A DNA stretch of 30,157 bases, from assembly GCA_964463255.1 (NCBI GenBank), contig CAYXBC010000032.1:1-30157 (forward strand), given 5' to 3'. Within the stretch, counting starts at the first letter, position 1; every line of letters begins with the position of its first letter. Shown one piece after another: positions 6,637-16,357 of this stretch. The translations under genes were made by a program, and so were the position numbers. This stretch comes from CAJBLF01 sp964463255. Its GTDB lineage: Bacteria; Patescibacteriota; Gracilibacteria; Absconditabacterales; Absconditicoccaceae. The notes under the pieces are model-generated. The model did no database searches. It was not told the DNA's origin and worked only from the letters and a program-made list of their open reading frames with translations.

Positions 6637-9342
6637 TTAGTCTGAATACATCGCCTCCGCGCCAACAAACACTGCTACAACCGCAGGTAATGTACTTTCC
6701 ATAACCATTATCTGTTGTTTCAGATCGGTAATGGGCAGTGTCTGTCCATACATGTCCACTTGAGCATATCCTAGGCCAATCAATTTCTTATTCTGCGTAA
6801 GCATATCAAAATACTTTTTGATTGAAGTATCATAATAGAGCAACTGCCGGTTATCTATAATATATTGCTTGATTATACTGGTAAATCACCTATAGAGTCT
6901 CTGTTCCTGGACAACTTTTATTTCAGCTTGGGAAGCAGGTATACGTTTACAGAGGAATGATTGCTCCTTGTATCGTACACACAATTGATTAGCGATCCTT
7001 TTGAGCGAGAGCGTATTTAAGATATCGATATTTTCCTCGGCTACTGACGCAAGTCCTGAAAATGATGCTGATATTCTCTGCCCTTCTTTGGGTGGTCCGT
7101 AGCAGAATTTTGTAAGCTCTTGCTCCTCATATCGAAGAGCGACGCAAGCCGCTTTATTTACTAAACCCAAACTTCATGATAAAATATTCTCCTGACCCAT
7201 ATAAACGATTCAACTCAATTTCTTGGCATGACTCCCTATCCTCAGACTAAATCCCTGACTTAAATCCAAACCTATCCCTTGGGACCTGGTATCTGGGACC
7301 TGGTATCTGGGACCTGGATCCTGGTTCCTGGGATCTGTTCCCTGTCCCCCGTTCCCTGTCCCCTGGTCCCCTTTTATCACTAATCCAAGTTCTTCATTTT
7401 TATCCGATCCGACCGGATTAGGAAGCACCCAACTAATGATGAATTGGAGTCCTGAAAGGTTAATTTTAGTCTGTGGAAGTAGTTCTTCTCCTGTTATTGC
7501 AAGTACTTCCTTTTCTTTGATGATGGGATCTTCTTTGGTGGTATTCGGGTTGTAGCTATAGGTATCGAAGATATACTCACCATAGTTCAAGGTTATGATG
7601 ACCGGCTGTCCGTCTTCCGTGCTGTTGGGGAAGCCAAAGGTCTTGGTAAAGGTCGTTGGAGTATCCATGGACAATGTCCGAGGGAGTGTTTTATTGGTCC
7701 CGTTGACCTTGAGCCTAAAGGTCTTACTCAAATCCAACGGAGTCTGGTCACCCGAGCTATGGGTCGCTAGGAGTGTTATTTTCTCATTATTGGTATCGGA
7801 CCCTTCTGGGTCATATTCGATGTCCAGTATACGAATGGTATATTCACCTGTAATGGATCTGGGGATATTCCCGGTGACTATAACTCAGCTCAGAAGAGGT
7901 TCTGGCTCGGGAAGCTGGCAGTCTTGAGAACTACCCGACAGCGATCCGGTAATGATAGTGACGATGTTTGTCACGGTAATTACTGGTATATACTTCAAAA
8001 ACTTTCTATCGAATCCTGGCGAAAAGTCGTCCACGGCGTCCAAAATCCTCTCACATCCCCCGCTTTTGCTAGTGAAATATGAGGACTTACCTATGATAAT
8101 ACCAGATAGGCTTACTATGTCCATAACTTGTCAACTTTGTCAATAACCAATGGTTATCAGCAGGTTTTTTCAGGTACTAACCAGGTAAAAATCACGATTT
8201 CGTACACTTTCTATTCCCTCGTCATTTCGGAAGCCAGTTGCCGCTACCAAGAATAATGAATCTTTTGCTAAGGTCTTACCTGAACCTTCGAATGAAAACC
8301 CTACAGGGGTCCTAACCAGCGATCCTGATATAGACAGACGAGTAAGGACTATTTCCTCCTGCACCAATATTTCTATATACGGAGGATATTTTTCATTTCA
8401 GGCAAATATTTCGTTGATTTTTATCAGTTCCTTTTGGTCTCCAGAATCACATAAGAGAGATTTCTCCATATTCCCTGAAGATGATTCTCCACTCAGGATC
8501 TTCTCATCTATTTTTGGTGGTATGCTTCCATACGTACCGGGGTTTATATGATATCCACTGAGTGCATTCACTACCCTACCCGATACCACCGGAACAATAC
8601 TCCCATCAATGAGTTCAAATGAGGTTTTCTTATCATTCTCCCCGTTGACTTGGACCTGATCCACTGCGAAGCGCTCCTGCGCTTGTCCGCTGATGGTCAT
8701 CAGGATATCGATAGCGGCAGTATCGGCGATATTCAATGCCAGTCCTGTTTTGCCTATAAACCAGACTCAGGAACACATGACACATTGGTCGCCGAAGATA
8801 GTAGATGCTCCAGAAAGAATACTAATGCCTGTCAGCCGGACTACGGTACTTTTGATTCAAGACAGCAGAACATTTCCCTGGAAGTCACCCCCACCGATAT
8901 TGGTAATTTCTATCCATTCGTCGGTTCCGTCATAATAGACTTCGGTGATTTTTAGGGAGGGGAGGGGAAGTATATTTTCTCTGTCTCCTGATCAGGATGT
9001 TGTCATTCACCCTAGCCCTCAGCTGTCTATTTCTTCTCCTTTTCCCCCTGATAACGAATAGTTATCGACACTCAGTATCCCTAGAGATGAAGCCAATAAT
9101 AATTCATTTTCCCCTCCATCTGACGGGACTAATGAACCTGTCAATGTCTGTCCAGTAGCTACCCCCATGGATAGATTCCCTGCCCCTGGCTCGGGGTCGA
9201 TGGACACCATCGGCACATCCACAATCTGTCCGGAATCTCTGGAATCCATCATCACCGATTCTCCATCAAGTTGAGCAAGTGATGATCCCAGAATCAACAA
9301 AGATCACACTGCAGCGATTCAGATGAATAGTTTACTCCCCAT
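6637..9342 (-). CDS. large secreted lamin-tail-domain (LTD) protein
   Basis: 901 aa, ATG at 9342, stop TAA, many TGA=Gly; a standard reading breaks it into seven pieces. The start MGSKLFIGIAAVGSLLILGS is a signal peptide. A clear LTD begins near residue 126 (LKITEVYYDGTDEWIEITN, then a turn with ILSGASTIFGD). A second LTD-like unit lies at about 300-390 (LIKINEIFAGNEKYPPYIEI) and a third at about 490-580 (YTIRILDIEYDPEGSDTNNE). LTDs are immunoglobulin-fold modules used in surface and extracellular proteins and nucleases. About residues 657-690 are repeat-coded (GDQGTGNGGQGTDP). The C-terminus (700-901) is helical and has scattered Cys residues. No enzyme domain was recognised, so an adhesive or structural surface role is the likely guess. 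Confidence 0.85.
7277..7374 (-). repeat. heptamer block inside the LTD gene
   Basis: Units of GGGACA/GGGAAC and of the longer CCAGGTCCCAGATACCAGG form. Translated in frame as a Gly/Pro/Asp/Gln-rich stretch near residues 657-690. Confidence 0.85.
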
Positions 9343-9364
9343 ACACCTGATTAGGAAATAAAAC

Positions 9365-9378
9365 GTTCTGCGCAGAAC
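9365..9378. promoter_or_regulatory. perfect 14-bp palindrome upstream of the LTD gene
   Basis: GTTCTGCGCAGAAC lies 23-36 nt before the ATG. Its position and symmetry suit a dimeric repressor or a leader hairpin. The factor is unknown. Confidence 0.4.
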
Positions 9379-9452
9379 ATCCGAGAGTCTATATTTGCAA
9401 AATAAGAAAAAAACTGACAAAAGGTGGACAAAAAAACAAAAGGACTAAGGAA

Positions 9453-9536
9453 CCTGTTCCCTGGCCCCTGGTTCCTATTCCCTATTCCCTGTCTTCCTGG
9501 TTCCCTATTCCCTGTTCCCTGTCTTCCCGGTCCCTT
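9453..9536 (-). repeat. heptamer block between murG and the LTD gene
   Basis: GGGAAYA and GGAAGACA units on the minus strand, followed by the LTD gene leader. Confidence 0.85.
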
Positions 9537-9547
9537 CAAACGTATGT

Positions 9548-9575
9548 AAAAAAAATGGAGCGTTTATAGCTCCAT
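9548..9575 (-). terminator. Rho-independent terminator of murG
   Basis: ATGGAGC-tataaac-GCTCCAT on the minus strand, followed by seven T, 18 nt past the murG stop. Confidence 0.85.
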
Positions 9576-9592
9576 CTTTATCACCCAATACC

Positions 9593-10687
9593 TTATCCTA
9601 CTATCGCTTCCCATATAGTCTTCTTGGCTTGAGCGATGATTGCCAATTTATCTTTTGGCTGCCAGATCTTCTTATATCCTTTGAAATGTTTGATAGCATT
9701 GGTGAGCTGAAACTCGAAATCAGCATCCCTTTGACTCAGCATAATGTCATTGTGGTATCTCACATACCGTTTAGCATTATCCTCTTGATCATGAGTCCGT
9801 GGGATAGGGACTATGATTTGTCTCATATCATAGAGCTTCTGCTCTGCCAGTGACGTGGTCCCTCAGCGAGTGATAGCTATATCACAATTATTATATAACT
9901 CTCCCATCTCTTTCTGGCTTATGAAGCCATATGTATGTACATAAGAGAACCTGTCAAACTGTGTCGACATCTCTTGGTTGGCAAGTCAGAGTACGATATG
10001 GAATTCATATCATGATGACAGGTCAGGGGTATATTGGAAGATATTGATTAGATGTTGGTAGAGTCTTTGTGATCCTTGGGATCATCCTACGATGAGAATT
10101 TGGGTTGTGGGAGTGTTTTGAGGGGTTACATCCGTGACAATATCATCGGAAATAATCTGTCCTATAGTCTCTCCACCTGGCAAAGCCCAATCAAATCAGG
10201 TAAATACCTTCTTGGAGCAACGGCTTGCTATTCTATTAACCAGACCAGGATGGGTATCTGACTCATGGACTACTATTTTTCTGCGAAGTATCCATGCTGC
10301 GATTACCACTGGCAATGCCACATATCCTCATTTACAGAAGACGACATCGACACGATGGAGGAGTAACTGGTACAATGACTGGAAGCATCAGATCAAGAAA
10401 AGAAATATGTCGGAGATATTCTTGAGTCTGGATTTTCGATAGGTTTCTCTGCGGTATTTACCAGAGATAATGCGGATAAACTCCAGATTTTGAGTAACTT
10501 TCTTCATCTCAGTAGCCACCTGTTCTTCTAGACTATTCTTTGATCATAACCAGTATATCTTGTCTATCTTCTGCTCATAGTCGGGGCTTTTATTCAAAAA
10601 TTCTAATAAACTCCTTATAGGAAATACATGTCCTCATGTCCCTCATCCGGCCATAGCTATTCTATATCTCTTGATGGTATCTGTCAT
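9593..10687 (-). CDS. murG: MurG, UDP-GlcNAc:lipid I N-acetylglucosaminyltransferase
   Basis: 364 aa, the normal family length; ATG at 10687, TAA stop, ten or so TGA=Gly. GT28/GT-B fold. The N-terminal loop GGGTGGHVFP has two of its glycines coded by TGA. HESDTHPGLVNRI matches the HEQN..PG..N motif. The second half begins with GGSQGSQRL, and TRGGTTSLAE matches the (S/T)R.G..T..E UDP-GlcNAc-binding motif, followed by VPIPRTHDQEDNA. It adds GlcNAc to lipid I at the inner face of the membrane to make lipid II for peptidoglycan. No other mur gene is adjacent. Heptamer repeats lie upstream and a strong terminator downstream, so it is probably a separate transcription unit. Confidence 0.95.
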
Positions 10688-10721
10688 ATCTCTCTATTTA
10701 TGAGTAAATATTCCTTTATCC

Positions 10722-10842
10722 CTGGGGTCTGGATACTGGTATTTGGGACCCGGTTCCTGGGATCTGGCCCCTATTCCCCGGTTCCTCTTCCCTGTTCCCT
10801 GTTCCCTATTCCCTATTCCCTGTTCCCTATTCCCTGTCTTCC
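10722..10842 (-). repeat. heptamer block between higA-like gene and murG
   Basis: The longest uninterrupted run of GGGAAYA units (10790-10842), preceded by CCAGATACC variants. It ends 6 nt from the higA-like stop. Confidence 0.9.
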
Positions 10843-10847
10843 TTAGT

Positions 10848-11159
10848 TTAAAAGTCCTCAAATACCTCACGACCTTTAATCTTCTTCTTCTTGGATTGTG
10901 CTTCTTTGATCTTGTCAGACATCTGGATTTTGGCTTCTTTATAGTCGAAATCATTCTGAAATTTGAGCCATTTCTGCTCTGGATGATCAAACACTATAGA
11001 CAAAAGAATATCCCACTGCACGGTAATATTTCTCTTCCCTTTGATCAACTCATTGACCTCAGAGATCTTTTTTCCTATCATGATCGCAAGTTCTTTTTGT
11101 GTCAATCATTTGCTCGTAAGTTCTTGCTGGAGATGTTTTCCTGGATGAAGATGTTCCAT
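10848..11159 (-). CDS. HigA-like XRE-family antitoxin/regulator, no toxin partner seen
   Basis: 103 aa, ATG at 11159, TAA stop. HPGKHLQQELTSKGLTQKEL, then IGKKISEVNELIKGKRNIT, is the HigA/VapI helix-turn-helix signature (HPGE.L.E.L...G.(S/T)Q..LA...G.....(V/I)..(L/I)..GKR.IT). TGA codes the Gly of SKGLT. The C-terminus is charged and Lys-rich. HigA normally sits downstream of the higB toxin, neutralises it and represses the operon by binding a palindrome. Here the upstream 590 bp hold no toxin frame but do hold five copies of a 25-bp dyad. It may be an orphan antitoxin or a plain regulator. Confidence 0.8.
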
Positions 11160-11324
11160 GATATGATTACTAAACTTGTAAAAAATGAATAGTGGAAAGT
11201 TATTAATTTTAGATTTTAGATTTTGGATTTTGGATGAAGGTGGTATTTTATTATGGACTACTGTTGATGACTATAGTGAGTAATAATACAAAGTCCTACA
11301 TTCACTTGTCCTCTTTAGAGTAAT

Positions 11325-11619
11325 ATTCACTAATTCTACGAAACAGTGAACTATCTCTATATAATAATTCACTTATTATATTCAAGTATATTCACTAATT
11401 CTACGAAACAGTGAATATTATTTTTCCACTACTATTTATATATATCTCAACAATGTATTAATTTTTTCATTACTTCTATGAAACAGTGAATTTCAAAAAC
11501 CGATCATATATCTATTTATTATTCTATAGTTCACTAATTCTACGAAACAGTGAAATTACTAAAATATCACCTTATATATAGTAGTCATCAAAAATTATAC
11601 AGTTCTATGAAACAGTGAA
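11325..11619 (-). repeat. array of five 25-bp dyad repeats spaced 65/75/64/65 bp
   Basis: The consensus on the plus strand is TTCACT-N2-TTC-N3-GAA-N2-AGTGAA. The copies end at 11350, 11415, 11490, 11554 and 11619. Copies 1, 2 and 4 are identical; 3 and 5 differ in the left half (TTCATT, TTATAC) and have TAT for TAC at the centre, while the right half AAC-AGTGAA is invariant. Extra TTCACT half-sites lie at 11301 and 11368. The spacing is near whole helical turns (about 6 and 7), which suits a protein array on one DNA face. No cas gene is present. Confidence 0.85.
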
Positions 11620-11721
11620 TTTTATTTTTCCATAGAGATATAGATAGAGCTCTATATATCATCTTTTCTCTGAATATTTTATCAAAGAAAGAGTAGATAG
11701 TACCTATATTATCATAGTTAA

Positions 11722-11750
11722 TTGACAATTTTTAGAAACAATATTTTATA
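11722..11750 (+). promoter_or_regulatory. near-consensus sigma70 promoter, antisense to the 238-aa gene
   Basis: TTGACA, 17 nt, TTTATA. It would start transcription around 11757, reading into the 3' end of the minus-strand gene at 11754-12470. Confidence 0.45.
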
Positions 11751-11753
11751 CCT

Positions 11754-12470
11754 TTATAACCCCACGAGCGTACTGGTAAATCCAATATAGATTTTCTGGA
11801 GCTCTTGTTTTGAAAGACTAGTGTCTTTACAAAAGCCCTTCCGAACGTCTAGAAAAATATTTTCCTTGTCGTCGTAACTGAGTGTGTACCCTAACTCATG
11901 ATTATCCAAAAATTCTTGTTTTGCGGAGGCAAATTTTTCGAATAATTCTTTATTTATCAATAATTCATCCTCCAGATTTTTCTCCATTTTCTGTTTTGCT
12001 TTATATGCTTTCTCTATTACCTGATCATTTTTTTTTCTTGATTTTTGTTCTTTGATCTCTTTTTCTTCATCGATTTGGTTCAAAACATATGCAATATCCT
12101 GGACATAATTTTCTGTAAATTGTTTGAATTTTGGACTTTTGTAGACGCTCATAAGTGATCCTACTAATTGTCTAAATATCTCCAAATCTATACGTTTATT
12201 CTTTATTTTATTCCAAAGTGATTTATCAAAAGCTGTATTGAATACTTTGGTACTTTCTCTACTTCCTCTACTTGCCATCTCAATCCTTTTTTCCCTCAAA
12301 GCATTTATGTGGCTACAAAATTCCTCTTCAGTGAAATACCTAGGAATTATTGCATTCCAAGTATCGATAAAGTATTTCCCTTCATATGCCTGTTTGAACT
12401 GCAGATATTCCACTGCTATCTTGGGCGTCAATGGTTTGATATGTATGTCCTGATATTCTTGATATTCCAT
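11754..12470 (-). CDS. hypothetical protein, charged and helical
   Basis: 238 aa, ATG at 12470, the first after an in-frame TAG; TAA stop; no in-frame TGA. Not recognised. It is very rich in Lys, Glu and Gln. A likely coiled coil spans about residues 128-175 (NQIDEEKEIKEQKSRKKN and QKMEKNLEDELLINKEL). It has no signal peptide, no membrane helix and no obvious catalytic motif. It lies 68 nt after the stop of the 543-aa gene, reading the same way, so the two probably form an operon. The dyad array follows immediately downstream. Confidence 0.75.
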   Translation of the reverse strand: MEYQEYQDIHIKPLTPKIAVEYLQFKQAYEGKYFIDTWNAIIPRYFTEEEFCSHINALREKRIEMASRGSRESTKVFNTAFDKSLWNKIKNKRIDLEIFRQLVGSLMSVYKSPKFKQFTENYVQDIAYVLNQIDEEKEIKEQKSRKKNDQVIEKAYKAKQKMEKNLEDELLINKELFEKFASAKQEFLDNHELGYTLSYDDKENIFLDVRKGFCKDTSLSKQELQKIYIGFTSTLVGL

Positions 12471-12538
12471 GATGATGTTGTTATTGATAAAACACTAGAT
12501 TATATCTCTTTCTTGGGGGATTGTCAAATCCTGTCCAC

Positions 12539-14170
12539 TTAGAAATTCAAGGTCAGTTGACTAGCTAAGGAATCGTTATTGTGTCATAGATCCTTCTGGT
12601 GGTCAGCACCACAAAGTCAGCGTATCCTCTGAATTCTCTCGTCCTGTTTCTGCTGCCGTTTCTCTTCGAAGCGTGATTGTATTTGGCTGCCCGTCACTAT
12701 CGATTTGAGATGATAGAGGATTTTTTCGCCGCTTTGGTCAGAATTCAGGAGTCTGTCGAATTCAACTTCATTGGATTTTTTCGCCTTTTTTTGGAGATTA
12801 CTCTTTACCTGATTGAGGTTATTGAGTCTATTGATGACAACTCAGAATATCTTTCGATACTGGATAGGAACCTGATAACGCTTGAGATACTGCTGCCGTA
12901 TCTTAACCAAAGACTCTGGATCTTTTCTAATGGGGGGATCTTCCTCGAAAACAACATTTACTTTCATGGTCTCCTCGGTCTTTCCAAGATCACGCTTGAG
13001 CCATTCAATCACTTGATAAATCTGATTATCCTCTGATTGTTGGGGGGTTAGGAGGTCCAAGGTAGCAATAATTCTCTTCTTCTTATCGTTGGCGGCATGA
13101 TAGGCTGGATTCAAAAGTTCCCATCCTTTCTCCATACCTACAAGACCATCCTTACGCTCTTGCATAACTAGTCTACGGATTTCATCTACGGAGGTTTTTT
13201 TGGATCCAAAATAATAGGTATTGAAATATTTTTCTCGCGCTATAAGGTCCTCATCCATAGCATGTTTATAGAGAAGTTCCAATGGTTTAGTCTTTTCATC
13301 TATGGTATGAAAGAGCTTCTTCTTTATGGTCACCGATGAAATCGTTGGATTTACGCCAAATTTCTCTCTTATGTGTTGTTTACAATCCTCAATGAATTCA
13401 AGGAAAAATGGATTGGTTGTTGGTCTTTTGGAATCAATTACCACGTTACTCTCCAAAAACATCTGCATCAGAATAAAGAGAAAATAATGGTCGATCAGTC
13501 TTTGTAACAGGTCGATACCATCACCATCGCGCAAAAATTTTTGCTTATAGGTGTCGACTGCGTTGTCTATGTGTGTCAATATACTTGGGCGCAATTTTTG
13601 ATAACTCTCACGATTAAGGAGTTTATGACCATGGGCGAGTACGACCTTCTCTTTTTCTGCTTTCCTTGCTGCTGCCAATTTCTGGAGCTTTTTTTCTCAT
13701 CTCGCTTCTTTCTCTTGAGATGCAGCATGTAATCGATATTGCTCCCTTGATCCACCTGACGAGGAAGCTAATTCTCTTTCACCGAAGATAAGATTGAACC
13801 GGAGCGTCTGTCTCAAGGCTTCATTATATCCTATTCCTCAAGACGATTCACGGGCAACTTTTTCGAAAATTGTATGAAATTCCGGCTGGAGTGCTAAGAG
13901 CAACTCGGCCTGATGTTTTTCTATGATAGTAATTTTCTCTCTGATAGCTTCGATATGTGTAGTAGCTCATTGGCTGGCAATCAATGCCTCGAGCTCTTTC
14001 TTGAGGGAGAGATACTGTTGGCTATTTTTTTCTTTGGACGACAATAACTGAGCTATTGTTCATTGCTCTTGGTCTATGGTTTCCTTGATGCTGCGGTAGA
14101 GGAGTTTCCTCTGGGATTCCATCAAATCGTTTCCTCTATAATAGAGATTCTCTGATCACCAATCTCCCAT
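12539..14170 (-). CDS. hypothetical 543-aa coiled-coil-rich protein
   Basis: ATG at 14170, TAA stop, eight or so TGA=Gly, among them Gly 5 and the Gly of SSGGIGYN. Not recognised. Residues 15-95 and 140-180 are strongly helical and charged (SREQYRLHAASQEKEARGEK, KLAAARKAEKEK). The middle part (200-420) looks globular, with RLIDHYFLFILMQMF and a FGVNPTISSV segment. The end is Gln-, Lys- and Arg-rich. No signal peptide or membrane span. It could be a structural or DNA-associated protein; I saw no enzyme motif. It probably shares a transcript with the 238-aa gene downstream. Confidence 0.8.
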
Positions 14171-14229
14171 ACTACAAAAAAATGTATATAAACCTTTTGG
14201 GTAATATATACATATTATATCTTTTGTCA

Positions 14230-14312
14230 ACTATTTTATTAATATTCAGCCATCATTAGTTAATTATTGGGCCATCGTTCGTTAATCATTCGGCTATTAT
14301 TAGTTAATTATT
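14230..14312. repeat. three imperfect tandem copies of an AT-rich ~22-bp unit
   Basis: Units of the form (G)TTAATTATTCGGC.AT.ATTA lie side by side between the 543-aa gene and the pseudouridine synthase stop. Confidence 0.55.
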
Positions 14313-15033
14313 CATTTATCTGAAATCCCACACTTCGGAGACAGAGATTCCCCGTATCCTTATCTTTTCCATATAAGGTATCTCCGACTACGGGATAGCC
14401 TATACCTGCAAGATGCACTCTGATTTGGTGTCTCACCCCCTTATAAATCCCTACCAGAAGGGTGGTGATATTCTTCTCCTTATCTACCTGGAGAACTTTG
14501 ACAATCGTGGTGGCAAGATGGAGTTTACTTCTTCCTTTGAGCTGGTCTTTGGAACTACGGACAAATACCATTCTATCCGTCTTGTGTTTGTGATGCATAA
14601 TGGGCATATCTATCTCAAATGCTGAGTCTTTGGGAATTCATCGGATCTGGGCGATATACCATTTGTTAATATTCCCTTTTGCTTGGATCTGTCTATATCT
14701 CTGTATTGTCTCTTGTGAATTCGCGAAATAGAGAAATCCCGCTGTCTCATTATCTAGTCTATTGAGTAGTCCGAGCTCCTGGGATTTTCCGAATATATCG
14801 AATTGTTGCTTGATTATGTTAGGTGTAAGCTTGCAAGGGACAAATTCTGGCAAATCTATGTAGGGGAGGAGGTGGGTGGGTATCGAAAAATCTAAGGTTT
14901 TATCGCTTATTTCTCCTGTTAAGATATCCAAAAAACATATCTCCTTCCCGTAAGTCGTGGGGAGACCGTTTGGTTTCCGCATTACCAAAAAACCATCATT
15001 GCGGTAACAGACAATCTTGGAAATATTATCCAA
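14308..15033 (-). CDS. RluA-family pseudouridine synthase
   Basis: 241 aa, TAA stop, one in-frame TGA. The motif GLLNRLDNETAGFLYFANS is the family's HRLD..TSG catalytic loop; the D of RLD is the nucleophile. KWYIAQI and GVRHQIRVHLAGIGYPVVGD match the later conserved blocks, with the RHQIR Arg. It isomerises uridine to pseudouridine in rRNA or tRNA; the target cannot be read from sequence. No S4 domain precedes it. The start is TTG at 15033 (an ATG at about 14979 would cut into the MRKPNGLPT block). It begins 51 nt after secF and is likely co-transcribed. Confidence 0.87.
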
Positions 15034-15084
15034 ATCTGTATATATAAACGGATAAATATCTTGGTCGCAGAAGATATCGGGAGC

Positions 15085-16053
15085 TTATTTTTGTGCCAAC
15101 ATCTCTTTCCTTTCTTTGCGGTATTTTCCGAGTAAGATATAGGTGAGCGGTGCGGAAATGAAGATTGAGGAGTAAGAGCCAAAAATTACTCACATTCAGA
15201 TAGTAAACGCGAATTCTCTGATGGATCATGTTCAGAGTAAGAACATTGCGACAATAACCAAGAATACGGACAATACTGTACCCAAAGATCTTCTCATTGT
15301 CTGCCAAAGACTGTCTTCAAATATCTTTCCAAATAACATTCCTTTCTGGCCTGCTTTATTTTTGATATTTTCTCTAATTCTATCGAAGATAATAATAGTA
15401 TCATTGATACTATATCCCATATTGGTAAGGACCGCAATAATAAACACCGTATTTACCGTCATTGTCTTATCCAACATCATCCGTATTCCATATGCTCATG
15501 AGGGGACTCCGATATCAAATATCATTGTAGCTATGGTAACTGCAGCCAATATACTCGGTGAAATCTCTTTTCTGATACCAGAAAATGAAAACATCATATA
15601 GATTGCCATAAGCAAGACTCCGACCACCAATGCATTTTTTGCAGATTTCTGCATATACGATCCCACACTCGGTCATGTTACCGATTGTTCGATTACTTCG
15701 CTGGTAGTCTTTATGTATCCTTTCTGGATGAGTACGGACTGTATATCTTTGGAAAGGATATTTACCTTTTCATCGCTGTCTACTTTGGTCCTGAGAGATA
15801 TTTTCATCGTTCCCTGATCTGCTTGTACCTGGATATCACCTTCTGGATATTTCTTTTCCTTGAGGAAATCTCCTATATCTTTCTTTATCATATTTCCATC
15901 CAAAGATCCTGCGATGATAATTTTAACTCATCAGGTAAATTCTTCAGATAATCTCATATTCGAAAAAAACAAGAAGATAGCGATAGCCAAGATAACTACT
16001 CATATAATCACCCAAGTATATGATCTCTTGATGATAGAAAACGGTGCTTTCAT
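15085..16053 (-). CDS. secF: protein translocase subunit SecF
   Basis: 322 aa, ATG at 16053, TAA stop, ten or so TGA=Gly. Membrane helix at residues 12-34, then the diagnostic EEFTGGVK (both glycines coded TGA), a periplasmic P1-like domain to about 130, and five more helices. GYSINDTIIIFDRIREN at about 213 is the SecF signature. It works with SecD and SecYEG to drive export with the proton gradient. secD is not in the window. The several exported proteins nearby depend on Sec. Length is typical. The upstream gap to rnc is filled with repeats. Confidence 0.95.
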
Positions 16054-16357
16054 TGTCCAATATTATTATATATCTAAAAAAACTGTCTAGAACTTATGTA
16101 TTTGCGGGCTTTTTTCAAGGGTAAGACGTTGTCTTTCTCACATATGCCTGGTTCCTGGGACATATTCCCTGGGATCCGTTCCCTGCTTCCTTGTCCCCTG
16201 CTTCCTGGTTCCTGGGATCTGGCCCCTGCTTCCTGGTTCCTGGTCCCTGGTATCCGGTTCCCGTTCCCTTATCCCTATTCCCTTGTCCCCTGATCCATCC
16301 TCCCTATTCCCTCATTCCGGCGTCCCGGTTTGCGGCCGGAATCCATTTCTATCCTCC
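16054..16357 (-). repeat. secF-rnc gap filled by heptamer block and REP hairpin
   Basis: Heptamer and GGAACCAGGAAGCAGG-type units run from about 16149 into the end of rnc at 16380. A REP hairpin lies at 16314-16342. No gene is seen here. Confidence 0.88.

Larger units (their letters stand above)
11160..11753. other. gene-free stretch carrying the dyad array
   Basis: No frame of note on either strand under code 25. It holds TTTTAGATTTTGGA-type low-complexity DNA (11203-11235), the five-copy dyad array, and a near-consensus plus-strand promoter at its right end. Confidence 0.7.

Noticed and set aside
6637..9342. Decayed pseudogene with many stops
   Set aside because: All the stops are TGA, at places where Gly fits, and the frame is continuous for 901 codons.
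11325..11619. CRISPR array
   Set aside because: The repeats are full dyads that diverge within the array, the spacing jumps by a helical turn, spacers are all AT-rich, and there is no cas gene within the window.
10848..11619. Type III toxin-antitoxin (repeat RNA plus ToxN)
   Set aside because: The gene after the array is an XRE/HigA protein, not a ToxN-like endoribonuclease, and the repeat period is too long.
15026..15307. Minus-strand 93-aa frame
   Set aside because: It is an off-frame shadow over the end of secF; the secF frame with TGA=Gly shows the conserved SecF helices.
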